IMG/VR virus record: IMGVR_UViG_3300024308_000033
Coordinates: 1-51,350 of that record
Direction: 5' to 3' (one strand)
Origin: a virus
Length of the DNA stretch: 51,350 nucleotides
The position numbers and the translations under genes are program-made. Below, piece by piece: positions 33,089-40,106 of this stretch. The first letter of the stretch is position 1. Each line of letters starts with the position of its first letter. The notes beneath the pieces are model-generated. The model searched no databases. It saw only the letters and a program-made list of their open reading frames with translations, and had not been told where the DNA came from.

Positions 33089-33999
33089 AGGTTGCCGACT
33101 TGTTCGCCGGCGCCGGCGGATTCACAGAGGGCGCAGAGCAGGCAGGATGCGAGGTGGTGTGGGCAGCCAACCATTGGCCAGCCGCCGTAGCAACGCACGC
33201 GGCGAACCACCCTCGCGCAAAGCACGTATGCCAAGACTTGCAGCAGGCCGATTGGACCCAGATGCCCTACTACGACCTCCTGCTGGCCTCGCCCGCGTGC
33301 CAAGGACACACCCCGGCGCGCGGCAAGGAACGTCCGCATCACGACGCCACTCGCTCAACTGCATGGGCCGTCGTTTCTGCGCTGGAGTGCAACTCGCCCG
33401 AGGCCGCGTTGGTGGAAAACGTACCCGCTTTCCTAAAGTGGAAGCTGTTCCCCGCCTGGTGTGCAGCGGTGCATGCCCTGGGCTATGCGATCAGTCCGCA
33501 CCTGGTGGACGCTGCCGACTTCGGTGTGCCGCAGCACCGCGTGCGCATCTTCATCGTGCTGACCAAGAGTAAGCACCCACTGGAACTGAAACTGCCGAAG
33601 ATGCCTCACGTCCCCGCCAGCAGCTTCATTGACTTCAACGCCGGCACATGGTCGCCGATTGAGCGCCCCGGCCGTGCTGCCGCCACTATCGCCCGTGTAC
33701 GCGCTGGACGTGCCGCTTTCGGCGAGCGGTTCGTGGCGCCCTACTTCGGCACCGGCTCTGGCCTGACCGGCAGGTCACTGGCTCGGCCCATCGGTACGAT
33801 CACCACGCGGGATCGTTGGGCCGTAATCGACGGAGACCGCATGCGTATGGTTTTGGTCGATGAAGCCAAGATCGCCATGGGCTTTCCCGAGCGCTACGTG
33901 CTGCCCTCGAACAAGAGGGACGGGATGCAGATGATGGGCAATGCGGTTTGCCCGCCCAAGGCTTGCCAGTTCATCCAAGCACTGAGGGCCGCCGCATGA
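33085..33999 (+). CDS. C5-cytosine DNA methyltransferase
   Basis: A 304-residue enzyme that methylates carbon 5 of cytosine. Motif I is DLFAGAGGF (5-13), the catalytic loop SPACQG with Cys72, motif VI ENV (111-113), motif VIII QHRVR (150-154), and motif X GNAVCPP near the end. The catalytic motif has PACQ where most relatives have PPCQ. The target-recognition region between VIII and X is short. No restriction gene is adjacent, so it probably protects phage DNA. It is coupled to the PP-loop gene by ATGA. Confidence 0.9.
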   Translation: MKVADLFAGAGGFTEGAEQAGCEVVWAANHWPAAVATHAANHPRAKHVCQDLQQADWTQMPYYDLLLASPACQGHTPARGKERPHHDATRSTAWAVVSALECNSPEAALVENVPAFLKWKLFPAWCAAVHALGYAISPHLVDAADFGVPQHRVRIFIVLTKSKHPLELKLPKMPHVPASSFIDFNAGTWSPIERPGRAAATIARVRAGRAAFGERFVAPYFGTGSGLTGRSLARPIGTITTRDRWAVIDGDRMRMVLVDEAKIAMGFPERYVLPSNKRDGMQMMGNAVCPPKACQFIQALRAAA

Positions 34000-34268
34000 C
34001 GCAGCAACAGAAGACACCGTCGCGCGTCCTTCCAACCTGCCCGGTTGGCCACCCAGCCCGGTATATCCACGATCTACGGCGCGAAGCTGCGGGCGGTGGC
34101 CACCTCATCGAATGCCGTTGCAGCACCACCGCAAAGCACCCGTCGTTCGACCTGGCTTGGGCGCACTGGCACAAGCAACACGGGCTACAGCCGACCGCCG
34201 CGGCGGTGGAGGAACCCTTGCCGAGCAACGTGTTACAGATGAAATTGTTCGCCGCAGGGAGAGCTTGA
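33996..34268 (+). CDS. Hypothetical small protein with Cys/His residues
   Basis: A 90-residue protein overlapping the methyltransferase stop. Its CPVGHPARYIHD and HLIECRCSTTAKHPS segments could form a zinc knuckle, followed by LAWAHWHKQHG. It has no recognised family and ends LQMKLFAAGRA. Confidence 0.55.
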   Translation: MTQQQKTPSRVLPTCPVGHPARYIHDLRREAAGGGHLIECRCSTTAKHPSFDLAWAHWHKQHGLQPTAAAVEEPLPSNVLQMKLFAAGRA

Positions 34269-34270
34269 GC

Positions 34271-34489
34271 ATGGCGCAGATCCTGCACTTCACAGACCTG
34301 CAGCGGATCTGCGCTCCCGACGGCCCACCCCCAAGGGCCGTCACAGTCCGCCGCTGGGCAGACAGGGAAGGCATCCGTTACAAGTACGACCGCCAAGGCG
34401 GGATCTGGACGACCCTCGACGCGGTGAACGCGGCGCTGGGGTTGATCGATCCGCAGCACGAAGACGTAAGGGAAGAGGACAACATCTGA
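34271..34489 (+). CDS. Excisionase-like small DNA-binding protein
   Basis: A 72-residue protein directly before the integrase; its stop shares a base with the integrase ATG. It has a winged-helix or MerR-like pattern: HFTDLQRICAPDGPPPRAVT and VRRWADREGIRYKYDRQGGI. Small proteins of this shape next to tyrosine integrases (the DUF4224-like group) often act as recombination directionality factors. The assignment rests on pattern and position. Confidence 0.6.
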   Translation: MAQILHFTDLQRICAPDGPPPRAVTVRRWADREGIRYKYDRQGGIWTTLDAVNAALGLIDPQHEDVREEDNI

Positions 34490-35676
34490 TGGCACGCGGC
34501 AGAAAGAGGAAGTTCAACCCCGACATTCCGGGGCACATCGAGCAGGACGCGCTGCCGCAAGGGATCTACTGGCACGACAACAGGTGGTACGTGCTTGAGG
34601 ATCACGCGGAGGGCGGCCGTCGCGTCAAGCGCACGGTCGCCCACGCGACTGCGCGATTGTCGGAGCTACATGCCATCGTGGAATCACTGGCCACCGGCCA
34701 GCAACGCGGGACAGTTCGCTATCTGTTCGATCGATTCCACGAATCCAGCGAGTTCAAGGAACTCTCACTGGACACCCAGGACGACTACAAGCGATACGCC
34801 GATAGCCTGGCCAACTACGTGCGCAAATGCGGAACCCCGTTTGGGCGCATGCAGGTGGACAGGATCACCACACCGGTGGTGCAGCGGCTGGTGGAGGTAT
34901 TCGCCAGGGGACGACCGGCCACTAAGACTCAGCCCGCACTGCCGGCGTTCCCCAGCAAAGCCAACCACCAGTTCCGCTACCTGCGCCGCACCTTGGCGTG
35001 GGGAGTCCGGCACGGCTACTGCAAGAGCAACCCAGCACAAGGCGTCAGACAGGCGAAGGAAGCACGCGAGCACAAGATGCCTACCCCAGATGCCTTCGCG
35101 AAGGTGCTTGCCTTCGCGCGTGAGCGTGGCGCCCTGCGCCCTCATACAAAGGGTAGCTGCCCGGCATACATCGCCCCGGCGATGGTGCTGGCCTTCAGTG
35201 CGCGCCTGCGCGGCATCGAGGTCTGCACCCTTACCGACGCCCACCGCCTGGACCATGGCGTACATGGCGAGCGGCGGAAGGGATCGCGCGCATCAGTCAC
35301 GGAATGGAACGAGGAGATGATCGAGGCATGGGAGGCGCTGGTCACTCGACGTAACGCGATCTGGAACCGCAAGGGTCGCAACTTCCCTGTGCCCATCAGG
35401 CCGGAGCAGCGCTTCCTCTTGGTGGAACAGACAGGCAACCCCATCGCCCGGTCTTCAATGTCCAGTGCCTGGCAACGCTTCATTCGCATGGCAATGAGCG
35501 AGGGAGTGATTGAGGAAGACGAGCGGTTCTCGATGCACGGTCTCAAGCACCGGGGCATTACCGACACCGAGGGCAACCGTGGCGACAAGCAGGACGCGGC
35601 CGGGCACAAATCACCGACCACGACGGGCCGCTACGATCACGATATGCCAATCGTGAAACCACCGCGCAAGCGCTGA
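34489..35676 (+). CDS. int: Tyrosine integrase of prophage 1
   Basis: A 395-residue site-specific recombinase. An N-terminal arm-binding region is followed by a core-binding SAM-like domain (about 70-170) and the catalytic domain. The catalytic Arg lies in SARLRGIEVCTLTD (near 240), the H-x-x-R box in HGLKHRGITD (near 350-356), a second His in AGHKSP (373), and the nucleophile Tyr382 in TGRYDHDM. It reads toward the att core 70 bases downstream, and arm-type repeats lie between. In P2 int sits beside the repressor; here it is at the opposite end of the early region. Confidence 0.93.
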   Translation: MARGRKRKFNPDIPGHIEQDALPQGIYWHDNRWYVLEDHAEGGRRVKRTVAHATARLSELHAIVESLATGQQRGTVRYLFDRFHESSEFKELSLDTQDDYKRYADSLANYVRKCGTPFGRMQVDRITTPVVQRLVEVFARGRPATKTQPALPAFPSKANHQFRYLRRTLAWGVRHGYCKSNPAQGVRQAKEAREHKMPTPDAFAKVLAFARERGALRPHTKGSCPAYIAPAMVLAFSARLRGIEVCTLTDAHRLDHGVHGERRKGSRASVTEWNEEMIEAWEALVTRRNAIWNRKGRNFPVPIRPEQRFLLVEQTGNPIARSSMSSAWQRFIRMAMSEGVIEEDERFSMHGLKHRGITDTEGNRGDKQDAAGHKSPTTTGRYDHDMPIVKPPRKR

Positions 35677-35677
35677 A

Positions 35678-35700
35678 TTTTCCCGGCAATTTTCCCGACG
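35678..35700 (+). repeat. Integrase arm-type repeats, right end of prophage 1
   Basis: TTTTCCCGGCAA (35678-35689) is followed at once by TTTTCCCGACG. Both match the two copies inside the left end (530-594), in the same orientation. They overlap or follow the last bases of the integrase gene and precede the terminator. Confidence 0.55.
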
Positions 35701-35704
35701 GCAC

Positions 35705-35744
35705 AAAAAAGGCACTTGGGCAGCAGCCTAAGTGCCTGTTTTTT
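35705..35744 (+). terminator. Bidirectional terminator after the integrase
   Basis: AAAAAAGGCACTT and AAGTGCCTGTTTTTT form a stem with GG/CC extending it toward the loop. Six A precede and six T follow, so it can act from either side. It lies immediately before the att core and would insulate prophage genes from neighbouring DNA. Confidence 0.85.
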
Positions 35745-35745
35745 A

Positions 35746-35792
35746 TGGTGGGCCCACCAGGATTCGAACCTGAAACCAAGGGATTATGAGGC
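35746..35792 (-). other. Att core at the junction of prophages 1 and 2
   Basis: This is a second copy of the tRNA(CAU) 3' half, differing from 443-489 by one base (CCTGA for CCTGG), which leaves a T-arm G-U pair. Again the bases to the right do not form a tRNA 5' half. A single integration would have left a complete tRNA here. The junction is therefore attR of prophage 1 and, at the same time, the left att of prophage 2. Confidence 0.8.
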
Positions 35793-35928
35793 CTCTATAG
35801 GTCTTCCATGCGCTTCCACAGGCATCCCGGCTTTAAGCTAAGTCTTTGATTTTCTCAGGTTGTGCGACCACCTGCGCCCATCATCGTCCACCTCTTTCCA
35901 CGGACAAACGGTCACCGAGCGGTCACCA

Positions 35929-37278
35929 ATGGGCGCATCAAAGGGAATGCTTACAACGAAGGGACTGGCCGCACTGCCGGTCGGCGAATGGGCCTCAGAT
36001 CCGGCGCCGCGCGGCGCGGGCTGCCTGGACGTCCGCAAGCTGGCCGGCGGGCAGCTGCGGTTCTACTACAGGTACACGAAGTCCAACGGCCAGCGCGACC
36101 GCCTGCTGATCGGCACCGGCCTGGCGCTGACCACAGCACGCGATGCGGCGGCGGGCTTGTCCCGGCGGTATCAGGCCGGCGATCGGGATTTGCGGGACGC
36201 GATCGCGGCCGAGGCAGCGGCGATGGACCGTGCGAAAGCCGAGGCCCTGGCCGAATCGACGCGGCGATCAGGCGCCACGTTGGGCGCTCTGATGACAGCC
36301 TATGCCCAAAGCTTGGAGGACGCCGGCAAGGTCTCTGCCGCTGCGACGCGCGCTTCCATCACGCGCCACATCGAGGATCCGTGGCCAGACCTCTGGGCGC
36401 GCCCGGCATCCGAGCTTGAGCTGGATGACCTGCTTCCGATCCTGTCGCGGCTTGTGCGCGCCAAGAAGCTCCGCGAAGGCGGCAAGATCCGGTCATACCT
36501 GCGTGCAGCGTATGCGGCGGCGATCGCAGCCAAGCAGGACGCGGCCGCCCCCGACGCTCTGCGCGTGCTCAACGTATCCAGAAACCCGGCGCGCGACTTG
36601 GCCACGCTCGACAGCGGTCAGCCGCGCGACCGGGTTCTTTCGGTGGCCGAGCTTCGTGCCTACTGGCGCAGGATCGAGAACCTGCCGGGACGACAGGGCG
36701 CCCTGCTGCGCTTCCACCTGCTGACCGGCGGGCAGCGCATTGCACAGCTGATGCGGCTGAAGTGGTCAGATCACGATCACGACACGGACACCGGTACCGG
36801 ATCCGTCCGCTTGCTCGACATCAAGGGGCGTCGTCGCGTGCCCCGTGTGCACCTGGTGCCGCTGCTCCCGGTGATGGCTGCGGATCTCGCCGTCCTGCGT
36901 GGCGATGATGACAGTGACGGCGGCGGCGCCAGACCGCACCTGTTCTCGCTCACCGCCGGTAAGGCGCCTGCCACCTATGACGAGTTCCGGGGAATCATGG
37001 ATCCGGTGGTGGCCAGCATGGTGGCCGCCGGCGAGCTGACAGCGCCGTTCACACCGGGCGACCTACGACGCACGGTGGAGACTCGGCTCGCTGCGCTGGG
37101 GCTATCGGAAGAAGTCCGTGGCCACCTGCAATCCCACGGCCTGAGCGGCGTCCAGAAGCGGCATTACAACTTCTTCGAGTACGACGCGGAGAAACGCGCT
37201 GCGGTGGAGGCCCTGTACGAACTGCTTTCCGGCGCCGGTGCGACGGTGGTGCCGATGCGCAAGGGCCTGAGCCGCTAG
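35929..37278 (+). CDS. int: Tyrosine integrase of prophage 2
   Basis: About 449 residues from ATG 35929; ATG 35947 (MLTTKGLAALPVGEW) is the other candidate, and the frame is open to 35860. The N-terminal part resembles the DUF4102-type arm-binding domain (YYRYTKSNGQRDRLLIGTGL). The catalytic Arg is in TGGQRIAQLMRLKW, the second Arg in GDLRRTVETRL (where relatives usually have HDLRRT), His in LQSHGLSG, and the likely nucleophile Tyr413 in KRHYNFF. It reads away from the att core. Two CGGTCACC repeats (35909-35927) abut the start codon. Confidence 0.9.
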   Translation: MGASKGMLTTKGLAALPVGEWASDPAPRGAGCLDVRKLAGGQLRFYYRYTKSNGQRDRLLIGTGLALTTARDAAAGLSRRYQAGDRDLRDAIAAEAAAMDRAKAEALAESTRRSGATLGALMTAYAQSLEDAGKVSAAATRASITRHIEDPWPDLWARPASELELDDLLPILSRLVRAKKLREGGKIRSYLRAAYAAAIAAKQDAAAPDALRVLNVSRNPARDLATLDSGQPRDRVLSVAELRAYWRRIENLPGRQGALLRFHLLTGGQRIAQLMRLKWSDHDHDTDTGTGSVRLLDIKGRRRVPRVHLVPLLPVMAADLAVLRGDDDSDGGGARPHLFSLTAGKAPATYDEFRGIMDPVVASMVAAGELTAPFTPGDLRRTVETRLAALGLSEEVRGHLQSHGLSGVQKRHYNFFEYDAEKRAAVEALYELLSGAGATVVPMRKGLSR

Positions 37279-37594
37279 AACGGTAGGTCCTCGGGCAGAT
37301 CCAAGCCTACCAAGCGGCCTGCGGCGCGTTGATGGCTGCTGGCCGTAGCACGCAGACGTTGCGCGCTCTGCCGGCGGCGCGCGCGGCAACGCCAACTTCC
37401 AGAGGTATCTCGTTCGAGGTCCGACGCCTGCTGCAGCTTGGCCGCCGCCTTGGCCTCCAATGAGGCCGGGTCCTTTTGCCAGTTCGCCATCGCTGCAGGA
37501 TGCCCGCTGAGCGTCGCGCAGTTCGCGACTGCCGCGGCGCCTGGACCTCTCTGCGGAACGCGTTCAGGAATTCGAGGGCGACGATCACGGCCAT
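37275..37594 (-). pseudogene. Possible frameshifted small gene opposite umuD
   Basis: The frame from ATG 37594 begins plausibly (MAVIVALEFLNAFRREVQAP) and starts four bases from the LexA-type box. Then it turns into Arg/Ser-rich noise. The next frame over reads well from the middle (AAVANCATLSGHPAAMANWQ, LEAKAAAKLQQASDLERD) and ends GRLVGLDLPEDLPF. A one-base shift near 37520-37545 would join them. Either the gene is broken, or I am joining unrelated frames. The region from 37279 to 37597 holds nothing else I can support. Confidence 0.35.
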
Positions 37595-37597
37595 AAA

Positions 37598-37612
37598 TTA
37601 GTAATTGTACTA
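37598..37612 (+). promoter_or_regulatory. LexA-type SOS box
   Basis: The sequence TTAG-TAATTG-TACTA fits the TTAG-N6-TACTA form that I recall for LexA of Xanthomonas and relatives. It lies 51 bases before the umuD ATG and next to the divergent frame on the other strand. It predicts DNA-damage induction of umuDC. Confidence 0.7.
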
Positions 37613-37662
37613 ACATGCGCCCCGTCTCGACCCGTGAGACATGCCGCTACCAGAGTACGCCC

Positions 37663-38145
37663 ATGCAGTCCCTTCCCTACTCACACACGCTGGCCCGCCC
37701 CATCGGCCCGGCCATGATCGATGGCCCGGCGCAGTTCGTGCCCCTTGCCGCAGCGCGCGCGCGGCTTGGCTTCCCTTCGCCGGCCGACGACTTCATGGAC
37801 GATGCGATCGACCTGCATCGCCTGCTGGTGCGCAATCCCGCCGCCACATTCCTGTACCGCGCCGATGGCTGGTCCATGAGCGGCGCCGGCGTCAGCGACG
37901 GGGACATCCTGGTGGTCGACCGGTCCGTAACCCCCCAGGCCGGGGACCTGGTCATTGCCATCTGGGACGGGAACCAGCCCACCTGCAAGGTGCTTCAGCT
38001 CTTTGAAAGCCACATGGAGCTGCACTCGGCCAATCCGGACTTCCCCCCCATCGTGCTGGAGCAATCCACCGAAGTGGAAGTGTTCGCTGTCGTTGGAGTC
38101 GTCCGCCAGATCAAACGCCGGAGCGGTCGTGTTCGGGCTCGTTGA
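37663..38145 (+). CDS. umuD: UmuD-like S24 peptidase, polymerase V subunit
   Basis: A 160-residue protein from ATG 37663. RLGFPSPADDFMDDAIDLHR holds the self-cleavage site; the bond before Gly36 is preceded by Leu35, where E. coli UmuD has Cys. The catalytic Ser71 is in DGWSMSGAG and Lys109 in TCKVLQL. Cleaved UmuD' forms DNA polymerase V with UmuC for translesion synthesis. Earlier in-frame ATG at 37615 would add 16 residues not seen in the family. Its end overlaps umuC by 17 bases. Confidence 0.92.
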   Translation: MQSLPYSHTLARPIGPAMIDGPAQFVPLAAARARLGFPSPADDFMDDAIDLHRLLVRNPAATFLYRADGWSMSGAGVSDGDILVVDRSVTPQAGDLVIAIWDGNQPTCKVLQLFESHMELHSANPDFPPIVLEQSTEVEVFAVVGVVRQIKRRSGRVRAR

Positions 38146-39379
38146 CGGCAACAACTTCTACGCCAGCTGCGAGCGCGTGTTCCAGCCGGGCCTTCGCGGC
38201 GTTCCGCTGGTGGTGCTGAGCAACAACGACGGCTGCGCGATCGCGCGCTCGGCCGAGGCCAAGGCGCTCGGCATCAAGATGGGCCAGCCCGCTCACGAAC
38301 TGAAGCACCTAGTGCGCCGGCATGGCCTCCAGATGCGCTCGGCCAACTTCGGGCTCTATGGAGACATGAGCGCCCGGGTCGTGAGCGTTCTACGGGAGGC
38401 CGCGCCGCGGGTCGAGGTCTACAGCATCGATGAGAGCTTCATCGACCTGGACGGAATTCGGGATCGCGAGCGGTTCGCGCGGGATCTGCGCCAACGTGTG
38501 CACCGGTGGACCGGCATACCGAATTGCATCGGCATTGGCCCCACGAAGACTCTGGCCAAGTTGGCCAACAAGGTGGCCAAGGGTGCTGACGGCGTGATCG
38601 ACCTCGGCAATGCGTCCTACCGGGACACAGTGCTGCGGACATTCACGGTCGGTGATCTATGGGGCGTCGGGCGCCGGCTGGCACCGCGGTTGGAATCCAT
38701 GGGCATCAGCACCGCGGCAGCATTACGCGACGCTCCGGCGGACGACATCCTGGCCACCTTCGGGGTCACATTGGCACGCACCCAGCGCGAGCTTCAGGGA
38801 CACGCGTGCATGGAGCTGGAGGAAGTCGAGCCGGATCGGCAGCAGATCATGGTGAGCCGATCCTTCGCGGACCGGGTGGAAGACCATGATGCGGTGGCTC
38901 AGGCGCTGGCTACCTTTGCCATCAGGGCCTGCGAGAAGCTCCGCGCGCGCGGCTTGGTTGCCGCTGGCGTCTGGGTGTTCGCGCAGTCCGACGTGTTTCG
39001 GCCAGAGCTCCGGCAGCACAACGCCAGCAGGACCGTGGGCCTGCCCGCGTCGACGGCAGACACCACGGTGGTGCTGGCCGTCGTGCGCAAGATGCTCCGC
39101 GGCCTGCTCCGCGACGGGATCGGATACAAGAAGGCAGGCGTGGCGCTGCTCGACCTAGCCCGGCCGGATGAGCTGCAGGCGGATCTCTTCGGGCCGACGG
39201 TGGTCGGCAATGACACGCTGATGGCCACCATGGACCGCATCAATCAGAAGTTCGGGCGCGGCACGGCCGGCCTTGGCGCATCAGGCTGGCAGGCACGGCC
39301 AGCCTGGGGAATGCGGCAGCACATGCTCTCGCCCAACTACACCACTTCCATCGATGAGATACCACAAGTTCGCTGCTGA
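38129..39379 (+). CDS. umuC: UmuC-like Y-family DNA polymerase
   Basis: A 416-residue translesion polymerase. I chose GTG 38129 because GGAG lies six bases upstream and the protein then starts at the conserved FGLVDGNNFYASCERVF. The catalytic acidic site SIDESFIDLDG lies near residues 96-106. The helix-hairpin-helix region follows (TKTLAKLANKVAK, VGDLWGVGRRLAPRLESMGI). The C-terminal little-finger domain is complete. A prophage-borne umuDC raises mutagenesis and survival after damage. Confidence 0.93.
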   Translation: MFGLVDGNNFYASCERVFQPGLRGVPLVVLSNNDGCAIARSAEAKALGIKMGQPAHELKHLVRRHGLQMRSANFGLYGDMSARVVSVLREAAPRVEVYSIDESFIDLDGIRDRERFARDLRQRVHRWTGIPNCIGIGPTKTLAKLANKVAKGADGVIDLGNASYRDTVLRTFTVGDLWGVGRRLAPRLESMGISTAAALRDAPADDILATFGVTLARTQRELQGHACMELEEVEPDRQQIMVSRSFADRVEDHDAVAQALATFAIRACEKLRARGLVAAGVWVFAQSDVFRPELRQHNASRTVGLPASTADTTVVLAVVRKMLRGLLRDGIGYKKAGVALLDLARPDELQADLFGPTVVGNDTLMATMDRINQKFGRGTAGLGASGWQARPAWGMRQHMLSPNYTTSIDEIPQVRC

Positions 39380-39425
39380 CCGCCGACCAAGTTACGCAAG
39401 CATCAGCTAGCAGCACCGCGGGTCG

Positions 39426-40106
39426 TCAGCCTTGCGCCCGCTTCGCTGCAGGATCGAGAAGACGACGAACCTCTTCGGGGGATAGCACAGGAAATTCGGG
39501 CGCAGGCCAAACCGTTTTCGCCAAGAAGATACCCACTACGCTTTTCACATTGGGAAGGCCGATCAGGAGCCGCTTTGCGGCTGCGAAAGAAGCCCCCATC
39601 GTGATTACGTCGTCAACCACAATGATGTTCTGGGCCAAGGGCGGGCTCAGGAACTTGGGGTCCACAGCCAAAGTCTCACAGAGCTCATCTGGCGTAAGGC
39701 GGTGACCATGATGCTGCGCGTCCCGCTCTACGGTCTGAACCAATAGTGGCCTGATATCTACCTTCGGCGCGCCCACAGCCATGCGCTTAAGCACCCTGAG
39801 CATTCGATCGTCAAACTCGGCGTGTCCTGCCGGCTTGGATCCAGGCATTGGCACAAAGGTGTGCGAACCAATGGTTTTACTAAGGTCGATGACGCTTTCT
39901 AGCGCTCGACCCCAATACTCAATCGCCTGCTTCTTGTAGTAGAGCTGACCCTCACTCACGGTCGGCTTCTTCTTCAAGTTCAGAATTTGCTGATTGGTGT
40001 CACTGGCTTGGTAGCCGCCTTCACTTGTGTATTCCCCATAGTGAAAGCACTGGTCGCCAGTTTCTAAGTAAGTGTAGTTCTTCGGTTCAAGGGTCTGCAG
40101 GCGCAT
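39426..40106 (-). CDS. Phosphoribosyltransferase-like protein, ShosT-like
   Basis: A 226-residue protein with a type I phosphoribosyltransferase PRPP loop, NIIVVDDVITMGASFAAAKR, in the C-terminal half. It resembles ComF-type proteins but lacks their cysteine finger. The previous gene is DprA-like and overlaps it by 20 bases. A phosphoribosyltransferase with a DprA homologue is the make-up of the ShosTA anti-phage system, in which ShosT is toxic and ShosA restrains it. Base composition is visibly lower in GC than the flanking phage genes, a sign of recent transfer. The family match is from domain pairing, not a search. Confidence 0.7.
   Translation of the reverse strand: MRLQTLEPKNYTYLETGDQCFHYGEYTSEGGYQASDTNQQILNLKKKPTVSEGQLYYKKQAIEYWGRALESVIDLSKTIGSHTFVPMPGSKPAGHAEFDDRMLRVLKRMAVGAPKVDIRPLLVQTVERDAQHHGHRLTPDELCETLAVDPKFLSPPLAQNIIVVDDVITMGASFAAAKRLLIGLPNVKSVVGIFLAKTVWPAPEFPVLSPEEVRRLLDPAAKRAQG

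Larger units (their letters stand above)
443..35792. mobile_element. Prophage 1: P2-like myophage, apparently complete
   Basis: The element is bounded by near-identical tRNA-derived cores at 443-489 and 35746-35792 (46 of 47 bases match). It carries a full set of P2-type functions: portal, both terminase subunits, scaffold, capsid, lysis, baseplate, tail fibre, sheath, tube, tape measure, tail protein D, repressor, Cro/Cox-like, Ogr-like, primase-helicase and integrase. The span of about 35.3 kb fits a P2-type genome. Arm-type repeats TTTTCCCGGCA occur just inside both ends, which supports these boundaries. The structural genes have no obvious frameshift or premature stop, so the element may still be functional. 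That last point is inference. Confidence 0.9.

Noticed and set aside
33085-33999. A full restriction-modification system with the cytosine methyltransferase
   Set aside because: No endonuclease-like gene is adjacent on either side.
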